A stretch of DNA of 64,000 nt from Cynocephalus volans (GCF_027409185.1 NC_084471.1:5982535-6046534); one strand, 5' to 3'. Positions 24,268 to 35,496 are shown, counted from the stretch's first letter. Numbers and translations: made by a program. The notes: a model not told the origin generated them from the sequence alone.

Positions 24268-25782
24268 AGTCCACCGGTTTGAGACTAATGACTAACTAGG
24301 ATGTTGCTGTGGTTGCCAATTTGGTATGGCTCCCGCCGTGACTGCTCAGTTGGCCTCTAGTGTCTTGTGTGTGTGGTTGCCTCGGGTCTTGGGCTTCTCC
24401 GGGGATCCACCTTTCTGGTCAGCTTGGACTCTGCTGGGCTGGTGGATCACGTACCACAGGGTGTGTGATCTCTGTTGAGCTTTCACTTCCTGTACAGGAC
24501 TTCTCCCCGTTCCGTGTGCTCTGGCCCAGGCTGTTAGATCATGGAGTGGCGACCCCACCGGGTGTGTGGTTTCTGTCGAGTCTCCACCTCCCTGGCCGCA
24601 CGTCTCCCCCCTCTGTGCGCACTGTGCTGGGCTGGGGCGTGTCTTCTGCACCCCTCGTCTATCAGCTGGGCCTTCAAGACCCTGCTCAGCACCGCCTCGC
24701 CCAGGAAGTCTACCAGGTTTCTGCTAGGCACAGACGACCCGTCTCTCTGGGTGCCTTTGTAGCACTGTGTAGATCTTTCTCGGGTCTTGTTCACCTTTGT
24801 ATCCCCCGGGTATAAACCGAGTCTAGTGCCCGCCTGCAGCCTGCTCTCCAGCAGGTTCAAGCGGACCTGGGAACTCTCCTACCACACTATTCCCAACCAG
24901 AAATTCGTTAGGCTTTTTTCCAAACTGGTGGTCGCAGAGATGGTATCTGCCTCCCAGTAACAGGAAGTTTACCGGGGCCGGAGTCCAGGGTGTGGTGGAG
25001 TGACAGTCGGCCCGCCCGTACTTCCTAGCCCTCCCAACACTGGTCGGGACGCCCCATGCCCCCAGCCCCGCCAGAGAACCGCGGAGGGAGTGGGAGAGGA
25101 GGCCGGCCCGCAGGCTCCGGAAAGCCCCGCGCCAGGCCAAGCAAATGGGCTCAGTGATGGCCGAGCAGGGCGGAGCTGCCCGCACCTGGGAAAATGGAGG
25201 CAGCACCGGGGCGGTGAGTGGCCTGGTGGTGCAGGCGGGAGCCGCGTGGGCATCCACCCCCCGAACAGAGCTGTGCCAGGGATCACTCACAGTGCTGTGC
25301 CAGGTCGGGCGCTCGCTCTGTCTCTGGTTTGTTGCCTTCCGTGTTCTCGGTGCTGCCGCCTCGGGCTGTTCTGTCGCGGCGCGGCTCGGGCGCTCCCAGG
25401 AGTCTTCTTTAATGCTGGCCTGAAACCTCGAATCTTGAATAGGGCAGCTGGCCGCCTTCAGCGCGGCCCCAGCCTCAGGGATCCTGGCTGCATCCACAGC
25501 AGCCCTGGTGCCGTGTTCCCTGTTTCAAGACTCGCTTTTGCAGCTAAGAAACAGTTCTTTTCCTGCTCCACACTTCAAAGCTGTTGCCTGTAAATGAGGC
25601 AGCCTCTCCTGGCGGGGGCAAAGTGGCGTTGAGCCCCCATGACCGGCCAGCAGCTGTAGTCCTCCCTTAAGAGATGGTGAGAGGAAGGTCCACAAGTTTC
25701 CCGGCTGCCTGAGGCCCAGTGGCCGCCTTTTACACCTCAGCTACTCCGCGCCAGCCGCTGCAGCCGCCGCCATCTTGAAACT
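24268..25782 (-). promoter_or_regulatory. LINE-1 5'UTR and internal promoter
   Basis: GC- and CpG-rich, about 1.5 kb. At its extreme 5' end CAAGATGGCGGC (25766-25777 on +, reverse strand) is a canonical YY1 motif, placed as in human L1, where it directs accurate initiation. Two imperfect copies of a roughly 100-bp unit (about 24430-24520 and 24521-24635, both carrying a gggtgtgtg-type core) lie in tandem near ORF1. Open frames on both strands here (224 codons on -, 197 and 151 on +) look like composition shadows. Confidence 0.85.
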
Positions 25783-25797
25783 CTTCCTTCCCTTTCT
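25783..25797. repeat. LINE-1 target-site duplication, right copy
   Basis: cttccttccctttct directly follows the L1 5' end. The next bases gtct place the first-strand nick as TTTCT/GT, a relaxed version of the L1 endonuclease target TTTT/AA. Confidence 0.95.
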
Positions 25798-26716
25798 GTC
25801 TACTTCCCACACCCCACGGGCACTGCCTGGGTTCACCTCCTAGCTAAACCTCTTCACTCAAATGGAGCTCAGGATCGGGGTCTGGCTTGGATCCAAGCTA
25901 AGCCACCACCCGCCTCCTCCCCAGGTGTACCTGTGCCCAACCCACCTGCACACTCATGCCTCCACACCAGGGCTCGTGACGCCCCTTGTCCCACGAGGCC
26001 CCAGCCCCCGCATTTGCAACTTGAAAGTGATGGAGCCCGACTCAAGCTCACATCTCCAGGACCCAAGTCCTTGCTGACACCCACCATGTAAGTGACTTGC
26101 AAGTAACCTCCAGCCTGCTTCCCAATATGCAGAATGCAGATGACAGCAATATCCCCCACCTCCCACAGGTAGCTGCAGGGCTCAGAGAGATGCTGGTCTC
26201 CCCCCTCGGTGCTCCCCAGCCCCTATTCATATCTCTTAACGGCATCCATTCTGGGCTGATTTGTGAGGTGGTGGCTGAAGCCTGTCTGTCCCCATCAGAC
26301 CAGGAGCTCTTTGAAGGTACCGGCGTCCCCTTGGCCTCCAGCACTGCCTGACAGGCAGCGGCTCCTGTGGATGCGGGTGAAGCAGACGCTGGCACCTCCT
26401 CTCTATCCCCAGCAATCCCCTCCCCGGAAGCATTTGGCTGTGTCCATGAAGGGAAGAGCCAGGCATCAGGGCTGGATGGGTGAAAAATAACTTTTACTAT
26501 GACTCTGCAGCAAGGTCCCAGGGTCACAATCACTGTTTGGCCAGAAGCCTGGAAATAAAAACATCACCAAGTGTGGGAAGAAAAATCAGAGAAACGATTC
26601 CACTCTTGCAGCTCCAAGGGGCGTTAAGGCGTAAAGGTGAAAGAGAAATGAGGGCTTATCTCACAGCGTGTTCTGCAGAAAATTGATTTCTCCTTTTAAA
26701 GGGCATTCTACATATA

Positions 26717-26798
26717 CAAGAGTACTTCAAAAAGTTCATGGAAAGATTCACATTATCTCTCAATTCTGTTTTTCCACGAACTTTTTGAAGTACCCTCA
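26717..26798. mobile_element. Palindromic Tc1/mariner-like MITE (82 bp)
   Basis: Terminal inverted repeats of about 27 bp share the core TACTTCAAAAAGTTC; left and right arms differ at a few positions. TA dinucleotides flank both ends (26715-26716 and 26799-26800), the mariner target duplication. The middle is only about 30 bp, so it is a non-autonomous hairpin element. The family name is not known to me. Confidence 0.8.
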
Positions 26799-27424
26799 TA
26801 TTTTCAACACACTGACTCACTCACAAGAATGCACAGCAGATTTGGAATCTATGGTGATGTGGGTGCAGAAGTACTAATCAGGATGGGTCTGCTAGTAACA
26901 GAAGCCTTGGGACAGAAATGTCCCCAGGTGGCTCCGAGGACAAGGCTCCTGGTGGGGCGTCGTCTTTGCCGCCTCCACAGAGGGATTCCAGGGCAGCAGG
27001 GGCTGCACCTCACACTGGCGGCCCTGTCCTTCCTGGGCCATTTTCTCACTTGATTTCATCAACCCACTTTACCCAGGCGGAGACCAAAACTCCCAGAGGT
27101 GAAGCAAGGAGCCGGGGGCACCTGCCAGGCCTGGAGCCCACAGCTTCTGACTCCAAGGGTGGTCAGCTACCTCGGAGAGATGGAGGCTCTCCCAGCCCAG
27201 GCTCCTTCTTCCCCCAGGAGAAGATGGAAGGTGGTGCAGGGATGCCTGTCTGAAACTCGACTGGTCCTCCCACCCCCCAGAAGAAAGACCCCAGCTGTAT
27301 AGACAGCACCAGGCTCTCTCCAGTTCCCTGGGTCTGGCCCTGCCACTCCTCATGCTGAGTTCTGGAGAACCTTCTTTGAGCTCTTCCTCCTTTGTTCATG
27401 GACCACTTGGATGATCAGAGCTGG

Positions 27425-27600
27425 TGTTTTGGGATCCAGCAGAGCTGGGTTCAATGAGAGGGCCCCCAATGTCCAGGCCGGGTGACTTAGGGCTGCATCT
27501 CAGTTTTCTCATCTGTTAATGGGGCGTAATGTTAATGTCTCCCAGAGCTGCTATGAGCAGACAGTCAAGTAACATCTGTGATATACCTGGTCAGTGCTGG
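27425..27600 (+). repeat. MIR SINE
   Basis: gagctgggttcaatgagagg, gtgacttagggctgcatctc and ttttctcatctgttaatggg. Confidence 0.65.
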
Positions 27601-27779
27601 GCTGTTCACTGAAAGTCCTCTCTGTAAATGCTCGCTCCCTGCCCAGCCACCACCTCTCCAGGTCTGCTCCTCTGTCTCAGCCCATCAACACCTCTGTTTC
27701 CTCGTGCTGCCAGCCTTTTAAGAAGAGGAATTTCAGAGTGGGAGGCTCCCTGGCTGGTTGCTCAAAATCGTCTCTTAGA

Positions 27780-27817
27780 CATCCTATCTGTGCTCCTACA
27801 TCCTATCTGTGCTCCTA
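27780..27817 (+). repeat. 19-bp tandem duplication
   Basis: catcctatctgtgctccta occurs twice in a row without mismatch. Confidence 0.9.
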
Positions 27818-27834
27818 CAGCAACGTGGAATAGT

Positions 27835-28015
27835 GGAAGTTAGAATCTCCGTTCTGTCACTGAGCAGCTGAGTGATCTAGGGAAAGGACCTCACTCCCTC
27901 TGTGCCTTGGTTCCCTCGTGGGTACAGGGGGGATCTTAACAGCACATTGACATGGGTTATGAGGGGCAAATGAGATGATGCAGGTGGAGCTCCTGGAACA
28001 GCCCTGATACAGGGA
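27835..28015 (+). repeat. MIR SINE
   Basis: tctgtcactgagcagctgag, tgtgccttggttccctcgtg and gggcaaatgagatgatgcag. Confidence 0.75.
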
Positions 28016-28144
28016 AGCATGTGATGGCCGGAGTCCTGTCTGCTGTTACAGGACACCTTGTCTACACCTCTCTGCTTGGGTGCTACAAAGAGGAAGAGGC
28101 TGGGCCCCAGTTCTGCTACATACAAGGGTGTGCCTGGGACACCA

Positions 28145-28280
28145 CTGAACCCTTCTACACCTCAGTTTGCTCATCTACAGAATGGGGTGATTATAAAGAT
28201 TAGGTACATTGAGATGCAGACAGCACCCGGAAGAACACCTGGCTCCTAGTACGCAGTATATAAATGTCAGCTGTTATAAT
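28145..28280 (+). repeat. MIR SINE
   Basis: cctcagtttgctcatctacag, aatggggtgattataaag and cacctggctcctagtacgc. Confidence 0.7.
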
Positions 28281-28784
28281 TTTTATCTTCACATACATAA
28301 CTCCATCTGTGACCTCTTCAACTGCAGCTGCAGGTTTAGGAGGCAGGACTTGTGTACCAAAGGAGGACACTGGGTATTTCATGGAGGCACAGAAGGTTCT
28401 CTCTAGCCGGCCTAGCTAGATCACCTTCAGTCACAGGGAGCACCTCACCCCACATGGCAGGTGGATCCCAGTTAGCACAGGGCAAACCTCTAGAACATCC
28501 TTTCTGATGGAGCCACAGGGTTTTCTTGACTGGTGTGAGTGTGTGTCTGCAAATAGCCACTGGCGCTGATACAGAAAAACCTTTCCCAAACATCCCTGGG
28601 ATTTGGGGGTAGTTTCCTTAGGTTTTGAGTTCTGCCTTTTAAAATTGTACTGTTGTTTGCAGGGGAGGTGAGAAAATGTATTTGGGAATAGAAAAACAAC
28701 CCCCCAAGGGCTTTTTGACCCTGAACGTGTAATGACACAAGGATGGATACCCAACAAGAAGTGGGGGTAGCCGAGGGTGGTGAA

Positions 28785-28915
28785 AAAGTCATGAGCTTTG
28801 GAATCAGACTCGAGTTTGAATCCTGACTCTAGCCCACACTGTCTAAGACCTGGGATACATTATCAGCTTCCCTGTGCTTTGTAAAGGTCTCATAGAAGAA
28901 GTGAGTAATGACATC
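28785..28915 (+). repeat. MIR SINE
   Basis: gagctttggaatcagactcg, gtttgaatcctgactct and gacctgggatacattatcag preserve the MIR 5' half. Confidence 0.75.
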
Positions 28916-29989
28916 TGCCCCTTGAGTGGGCATGGAGGCTCCCTAAGTGCAAGGTGGTGAAGCAGCCCAGCCACTGGGCACATGTGGTGATGGGCACTCC
29001 GTTGGCACCAGTGCCTACCGATCCTCTCCCTCTCAAGTGTGCAGGAGCGCCAGCACCTCAGAGCCCCTGCTGTGCCTGCCCCACTGTGCTAAGGGGCACC
29101 CCTGCCTGTGGAAATTCACTCGGCCCCAGAGCTTCTAGGAGGACACCAGAGGTCTGGCTGGACAGCAGTTCTTCCCTGACTGGTGACTGACCCCATCCTG
29201 AGGCTATCTAGATCCCCCCCCCACCAGGTCACCTCATCAGCGTAATCTCAGGTGTGAGCTAAAGAGGTTCCTTATGAATGACAAGAGATTCTTCTAACAC
29301 TTGGGAAATGTCAAAGGTTTTAGGAGCTGTGTGTCAGGAACCCGGGACAAAGACCAAATAGACCAAACTTCCTATTACAGCACAGTAACACCAGTGTGTG
29401 TGATATGGGGGCATAGAGAGGCAAGGAAGACTCTGGAACAGACGGATGGACGGACGGTGCAGCTGCCTGGGAGACAGGGAGCGCCGGGTGGGGCGTCAAG
29501 CTCAGGTGGTGGCATGCTGAGTGGAGATGCTGAGGGACATGCAAGGAGGTATGCAGGAGGCAGCTGGGCTATAGGCCTGAGCCTGTCAGCGTCCGGCAGA
29601 TGTCTCCCAAGCATACCGTGCAGCCTCTGAGCTGGTAGGTGGGTAGCTGGATGGGCCTGGCCACCCATTTTGCAGGAAGGACAGTGACAGTCTGTGATGC
29701 TGTGTTTGGCCCTGTGGCTTGACCTCAGTGGGACCCGAGCCCCTTGCACCGGCATCCCAGGCTCCAGACAGTGCTACTTCTGACCTCGGCACTGACCTGG
29801 TAAGACAAAGTGCAGTATGGGAAGACTGGAGTCAGGAAACTGGAGGGCGGATTCTGCCTCCATCCGCTACCGCTGGTGGACCACATAATTCATCCAAGCT
29901 GGGACCCCTTTGAGAGTGAAAGGAGGCACTATTAAATATTACCCAGGACAAGAGGCACAAATGGGACTGTCCTAGGCTGCTGACATGTG

Positions 29990-30145
29990 TGGATACTCCA
30001 TCTATAGCTGTGCAGCTTGGGAAAGTTACCGAACCACTTTGAGCCTGAGTTTTCTTATCTGTTAAGTGGGAATAATTGCACCCACCTCCATAGGATCAAA
30101 TGACATTAAGGATGGCTTCTACAGAGAGGGAGGGCACCTACAGCC
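29990..30145 (+). repeat. MIR SINE
   Basis: gtgcagcttgggaaagttac, tgagcctgagttttcttatc and tgttaagtgggaataattgc. Confidence 0.8.
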
Positions 30146-30369
30146 GTAACACTGAAGTCATGTGTCCCTCAACCGAGCACTTGCTTCTCTGGGTGTGCCA
30201 CTCACCGTGAGCTCAAGCCCCCTCCGGCTCCCTTCCCCCACTTCCCTGTGCTGGGGCTGTGGTGGTCCCAGGAACCTGCACCTACCTCCTTCTCTCCTCC
30301 CCCAGGCCAGGCTCCTCTTTCATGGACCATGGCCCCCACCTCCTGACCAACCCCACCTTCAGTTTCTCC

Positions 30370-31165
30370 TGTGTCCTTCGCATCACCAGTGGTTATCTCT
30401 GAGCAGAGACAGGATCACATCTCAGACACCTATGCAGAAAGCTGGATCAGGTCCCCCTGCCCACATAACACATTGAAACCTCCAGCATGGCACTGTAGGC
30501 CCAGGCGATCGGTCCCACCATCTTTTCTATCCTGTTTCTTCCCACCAGTGATCCATTGCAGGTCCCCTGAGGTCCCTGACACAACCCACCTCAGGACCTT
30601 GGTTTATGCCATTTCCTCAAGCAGAATGTCCTTCCCTGTGTTTGGAAACCAATCTGTCCTTCAGCCACCTGCTCATCATCACCTGGCCCCAACGCGGACA
30701 TCTGTCCAGGTCTCCTCTGCCCCAGTCTGTGCGTCCACCCCTGTCAGCAGGGTTTGTAAGCAACCTAGTGCCCTGAACATCAGACCTCCAGCCTGTAAAA
30801 CAGGGGTACCAGACCCACCTCCTGGAACTCAGTGGGGGTCAGTGGGACAACAGAAATGGACACTTTGTGAATGGCAAAACTCAGAACAAATGGTGTCACT
30901 ACCTTTTCAAGGCTCTGCTCAAATTTCTCCTCACAGCCTCTCTCAGACCACCCCCGAAGGAAGCCTCCCTCCTCCGCTATTCCCTCCTCTCATGCTGTGC
31001 TGTGCTTAAGATGGGCTCCTTGAATCGTAATTCCTTGTGTCTGTCGTGTCTGTCAGGTCCCTCACGACACCGTGGTCTCCAAGGCCTGGGACCCATCTGA
31101 TCGAACGTGTGTCAAATGCCCCCTGGGGTAGGGCCTTGTACACCATAGGTGCATATTAGATGTGT
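30370..31165 (+). mobile_element. L2 LINE 3' fragment
   Basis: Sense L2 phrases: gccatttcctcaagcagaatgtc, aaggctctgctcaaatttctcc, cctctctcagaccac and gccttgtacaccataggtgc. The frame is destroyed. Confidence 0.55.
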
Positions 31166-32237
31166 TGCTTTTGAAGTCCTTTTCTACGTTTGACTTGGCC
31201 TTTTACAGGAACCTTTCATGCAGGGGAGACACTGAGGACACATTCTTCACTCTGAGAATATTCACTAGTTATTTATGGTCCTCTCCAGCATGCTGAGGAC
31301 TTCCGTAGGCGTCATCTCATGAATCTTCACTACAGCCCTATGGTAGGATAGTTCAGCCAGTCCCCATCTCAACCAGGGGATCCTTACAAATCACGAGCCT
31401 GAAGTGGGTTTTGAGGTGCAGCCCAGGGCAGCAGGAGTGAGGGAGCAGGAAGGGGGTGGCCATGTCAGGCGGAGGGTGGCCATTCTGTCCTCCCGTCACA
31501 GCGGAGAGGGCCACTTGTTCAGTCAAGTGGGATGTTTCACAGGCTGCCCGGTGGAACCACTGGACCTAGAGCACCCCAGCCAGCCAAGGAAGGGAGAGAG
31601 ACTAATTGGCTGGCTCCTTCCTGAGTTCTGTTCCTGGTTGGCCCAAGTTCACCCCATGAAGTACTAACTCCCCTGGATTTCTGAGCTGTGTTACCCAAGC
31701 CCTTGGTCAGCTGCTGGAGGCCAGATCTGAACCCCAGGGTGCAAGACTTCACTCAGAAGCCAGGAGATGGGGAGCAGCTGGTCCCTCCACGGGTCTTTGG
31801 GAATGGACCTGGGTGCTGGAGCTGATGTGGCCCCGCACAGCTGAAGGCTGGCCCTCACCTCCAAGCAGGCCAAGCTATCGAAGGACTGCAACTGAGGCTC
31901 TCCACTGAGCAAGCAAGTGGCCCAGGTCCATGGGCGGGGTGGAGCTGACTGGGCCTGGGGGTAACAGTAATTGGTTTGACACATTCCCATCTTACATTCA
32001 AAGAAACAGGCTAGGAGCTGTTGAGTAACTTGCCCAAGGTCACCAGGCTATTAGGGGTGGACTCAAGCTTCAAAGCCAGACCTTCCAGCTCCGATCCAGT
32101 ACCCCCCTCCACCAACTCCATCCACTTGACCGCAATGCAGGTGAGGAGAAATGTGGATGCTGGGATTAACTGAAGACATTGCTCTTCTCTATGGCCATTA
32201 CCAACAGACCCCCTTTCTCAAAATGGAATACCGTACA

Positions 32238-32640
32238 TGTCTTGGCATTCATTCACTCATTCATTCACCCCTTCATTCACTTATTCAATCTTTAAGCACC
32301 TACCCTGCTCCAGGCACTCTGTGCCTTCCTTATACATACTGTCTCTGCCCATGGGCCAGACTCAGAGTTGGCTCAGGCAACAGTGGGGAAGAAAACAATG
32401 ACCTTTATTACGGGACAGAATGCCCCCCACCCCCTGCCAAGCTGTGTGTTGGGCCTCCAGAGGGAGGGATAAAGAATTTACGTGCAGGAATTAGTGGAGG
32501 TTTCCAAGAAAAGGCATCTGAAGTGAATCCTGGAGGATGAAGAGGATTTTTGGAAGGTGGGTTCTGAGGGAAAGGGCATCACACATGGAGGGCACGGTGT
32601 GGGATGGGAGGGGCCTGGCATGCAGGAGACATTCAGGGAA
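32238..32640 (-). mobile_element. L2 LINE fragment with (ATTC)n terminus
   Basis: The start cattcactcattcattcac (32246-32290) is the reversed tandem tail of L2. It is followed by aagcacctaccctgctccagg, then ggtttccaagaaaaggcatctg and gacattcagggaag. Confidence 0.6.
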
Positions 32641-32819
32641 GTGTGCATGTGCACCCAGAGCACAGAACTCCTGCCTAGTTTGCTTACAAGAACTCCTGCT
32701 TCGGTTTTCCTCCACATAATCCTATTGCCCCATCGTCAGAGAGCACCCCAGCCTGTGGCCTTTGTTACTCCCTCGGGAAGTAGGCAACTGTGACAAAAAC
32801 ACGGGGACACATAGATGAT

Positions 32820-33030
32820 CATACTGTAACCCAAATTAATTAACAGGAACTTGCAGACAGGGTTTTAAAGTCTCCATGGTGGGAGCCACTACCCTCCAGC
32901 CAGCATCTGCCCGAGTCTGCGCGGGTCACGGACAACCTGAATATCCTCTCTGTTGATTTAATTATCATGCATGGCTGATGAAATTATCTGAATTTTTACC
33001 AAAAAGACAGTGACATTTACAGAGATTACA
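32820..33030. promoter_or_regulatory. Candidate distal element about 1 kb upstream of the PHF21B island
   Basis: Non-repetitive, with ccaaattaattaacagg and ttgatttaattatcatgc homeodomain-type motifs and a run of tatctg/aatttt. Candidate by motif density only. Confidence 0.35.
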
Positions 33031-33453
33031 GTAGGAATCCTCTTCACCCACACTCTCTCTGTCTCTCTGAACACTGGTCCCCAGGGCAGTCCTCTTTAGC
33101 AGGCTGGTGTCCAGCCCAGCAAAAGCACTAAGTATGGGGGGGACACCATCCGGAGTTGGGCTGCAGCCCGAAGTGGGAGGAGCCAGAGCCTCCTGGGGCG
33201 CCCCCAATCGGCCTTTTTATTTTGCATTTGATGAACACTGCTTCTCTCTGCTTGGTTCTTGACGAATGGTCGACCACCGCTTAGAACATGTGCTAGTCCT
33301 GCATCCAATAACAAAGTTAACCAGTGAAGGCCTCCTGAGCACTTCCTGACGCCCAGGTGCTGAGTTAAGGGGTGACAGGCCCAGGAGACAAGCACAGAAG
33401 TCATTTGTGGCAAATGCCCTAACAGAGACCAGAACAACATTGGGGTCCTCACC

Positions 33454-33473
33454 TGGAAAAAAAAAAAAAAAAA
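33454..33473 (+). repeat. (A)n tract
   Basis: About 18 A then gaaattgg. No matching direct repeat was found upstream, so a retro-insertion is not supported. Confidence 0.8.
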
Positions 33474-33979
33474 GAAATTGGCATACGTTCCAAGGTGCTT
33501 TGCTAACTGTGGTGTGCCTGGGTATTTTTCGTGCTGGGGAGGAAACATGAAGTGATACCGAATGCTCAGCTTAAACATTGACTTAGAAAGACGATCGCAC
33601 CTCTTCTCCCCGGCATCTTCCCCAGCGTGCTGCCACCGTGTGCCCACCGACAGGGCACAAGGGGACCCGGCGTTAATGGAGAAGGACAACCCCGCCAGGG
33701 TACTACCGACTCGGACACGTGAACCTCCTGCCTGCGGGGCTGGGGGTTTGAAACGTGATCTCCGCCGCTGTAGTTAGGACTGTGATATGTCACATTGACC
33801 GGGCATGTTTACGGTTTTTAACAGTCTCAAAAAGTCCAGGAACATCTGTTGCGAGTTTAATTGTGAGTGTAAAAATAAATCATTAAGGGAACAGTCAAGA
33901 GATCGATTGTCGTACTCTTTAAACAACACGGTGACTGCCAGGCAGTGGGGGAATTGGGATCGCAGAGAGTCGGGAGGGG

Positions 33980-34746
33980 ATGGGACACAATTTAAATAAA
34001 AGGGGAGGGGGAGGTGGAGGGGGGAGGGGAGTGGGGACCGAGGCCGCGGCGGGATCCAGACGAGAGCAAAGGGGCATTTTTCTTCCCCTCAGAAGGCGTC
34101 ATGAGCCGCCGCATTAGGCTGGGCACCCCCTCCGAGCGCCGGGTCCGAGCGGCTCCGGGAACGCGCCGCCCGGAGCCGCGGGCCGGCGAGTTCGTGCCCC
34201 CTCGGCCGCCACTTTTGTTCTCCGCGCGGGGCGCCGGGCCGCGGCGGGGCGGCAGTGCGCAGGCGCGGCGGGGTTGGTGGCCCCGCCCCCGCCGCCCCGG
34301 CCCGCTCCATCCGGGCACTGCCGAATTAGCATCGTGCCGAGGCACAACTTTGCCGAGGCCCAGCGAGATCCAGGCGCGCGCTCCGGAGGAAATATAGTCC
34401 CTGCCGGCGGGCGGCTCGCGCGGGCGGCGGCGGCGGGGCGGGCGCGCGCGGGGCTGCGCCGGGCTCCCGGCGCCGGCGTGGGGGGAGCCATGCGCCGGGC
34501 AGCGCCGGCAGCCCGGGGACCCGGCGCAACTTGCCGGGCAGCCTGAGGAGTTGGGGCGGCTGCGGGTTCGGCCGCCTTTCTTCCCCCTCGCCAGCCCCCC
34601 TCTCCCTTTCGGCCGTGGGGAAGGGGCTCGTGTCCCCCTCCCTGGAGGCCCGGCCCGCCCCTGCCCCGGCCCGGTCCCCGCCGAGCCGCACAACTTCCCG
34701 GGAACCGGGGCCAAAGTGAGCGCAAAGTGCTGCCCAAGTTGCCGGA
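33980..34746 (+). promoter_or_regulatory. PHF21B: PHF21B promoter and 5' leader
   Basis: GC content and CpG density rise abruptly near 34,020 and stay high through exon 1. Recognisable elements are an NRF1-like palindrome TGCGCAGGCGC at 34256-34266 and GC boxes (ccccgcccc, 34281-34289, and neighbours). No convincing TATA box is placed for the main start. This is a typical CpG-island promoter with dispersed initiation; the exact start site is not determinable from sequence. Confidence 0.75.
34490..34546 (+). CDS. Putative upstream ORF in the PHF21B 5' leader
   Basis: An ATG in context gccATGc begins an 18-codon reading frame that stops (TGA) 200 nt before the PHF21B start codon. If transcription begins upstream of 34490 this would be translated first and could damp or regulate PHF21B translation. 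It is Ala/Arg-rich, as expected of GC-rich leader sequence, and its peptide is unlikely to have a function of its own. Whether it lies in the mRNA depends on the unmapped start site. Confidence 0.35.
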   Translation: MRRAAPAARGPGATCRAA

Positions 34747-34800
34747 ATGGAGCTGCAGAGCCGGCCCGAGGCGCTCGCCGTGGAACTCGCGCGCCACCAG
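34747..34800 (+). CDS. PHF21B: PHF21B coding exon 1 (start codon to first splice donor)
   Basis: The 18 codons read MELQSRPEALAVELARHQ and end in CAG followed by a strong donor (gtaggt, 34801). I recognise this as the N-terminus of PHD finger protein 21B; the paralogue PHF21A (BHC80) also begins MELQ. The exon ends in phase 0, matching exon 2. The ATG has G at -3 and G at +4, a good Kozak context, and lies inside a CpG island. PHF21A is a nuclear subunit of the LSD1-CoREST corepressor complex and reads unmethylated H3K4 through its PHD finger; PHF21B is thought to act similarly in neural and stress-response gene control. The PHD finger is encoded far downstream, outside the window. The segment seen here is the start of the N-terminal, probably coiled-coil, region. 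Identification is very likely because exons 1 and 2 match consecutively with correct splice sites. Confidence 0.93.
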
Positions 34801-35368
34801 GTAGGTGGCCGGGGACCCCGCGTCGGGGGTGGAGGTGGGGTGTGTCGGGGGGGGGGATTCTAGGGACTCCCTAGTCGCAGGGTCTATCCTGGGGGGTTGG
34901 GAGGGGACCCCCTCCTGGAGCCAGCCCCGGGCGGGGTGGGGCTGGAGAGTACGCACATGCACGGACCCCCGTCTGGGCTGCCCCACCGCACCGCTGTCGC
35001 GCAGTCCTGCACGGTGTGGGGTCGAGGGCGCGTGGGACCCGAGCCCGGCGACTTCTCTCAATGGACGCAGGGTCTGCACCCCTGGGGGTGTCGGGAGGGG
35101 GCCCCCCCGTGAGCTTGTCCCGGGGTGGGGGGAGTACGGACAGCCCCCCTCCGACCTCCCGCGTCCCCACGCCCCGTGCGACCCCGAGCTGTTCGCAGAA
35201 GGAGTTTGGCGACGGTCACCGGGGCGCGCGGCGGCCGGAGCCCGAGCTGGACCGCGGCGTGCGCGCGTGTGTGCCGGGGAGATTAGGACGCGACTTGCAT
35301 ATTTATGAGCTTTGCCCGACACGGACTCGCCGTGTTTACTGGGCTCTTTGTTCCTCCCCCTCCCCCGG

Positions 35369-35415
35369 CGCACACTCACACTCACACTCACTCACACTCA
35401 CACTCACTCGCACAC
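35369..35415 (+). repeat. (CACACT)n simple repeat in intron 1
   Basis: Imperfect cacact/cactca hexamer tandem just upstream of candidate exon 1b. Confidence 0.85.
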
Positions 35416-35496
35416 GCTGCCCGGCCTGCGCACTTGCACGGCTCGGGCCGCGCCGCCGGGTGGCCTCGGCCCCCGCCCCGCCCGCGAGCGGCCCCG

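Larger units (their letters stand above)
18944..25782 (-). mobile_element. Full-length, apparently intact LINE-1
   Basis: The element reads right to left. Its 5' end at about 25782 starts ttcaagatggcggcgg; then come a GC-rich 5'UTR of about 1.5 kb, ORF1, a 187-nt spacer, ORF2, a short 3'UTR with G-run and CA/GT tracts, and an A-rich tail ending in about 23 A (18944-18966 on +). Perfect 15-bp direct repeats cttccttccctttct flank it at 18929-18943 and 25783-25797. Intact frames, a perfect duplication and a long poly(A) mark a young insertion. It lies about 9 kb upstream of the PHF21B promoter, antisense to it. Competence for retrotransposition is inferred, not shown. Confidence 0.97.
25798..33979. 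other. Intergenic DNA between LINE-1 and the PHF21B promoter
   Basis: Contains the MITE, five MIRs and two L2 fragments listed separately; otherwise unique. The stretch 33,480-33,980 next to the island is non-repetitive and may be proximal regulatory DNA. No second gene or divergent exon is recognised. Confidence 0.55.

Noticed and set aside
24823..25497. 224-codon frame on - and 197-codon frame on + in the LINE-1 5'UTR
   Set aside because: Overlapping frames on both strands in CpG-rich UTR; no similarity to ORF1, ORF2 or any host protein I know.
33380..33480. Retro-insertion ending in the (A)18 at 33454
   Set aside because: No matching direct repeat on the two sides and no recognisable inserted sequence.
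34114..35391. 425-codon open frame on - over the PHF21B promoter and exon 1
   Set aside because: CpG-island composition artefact; no domain and no splice context; antisense to real exons.
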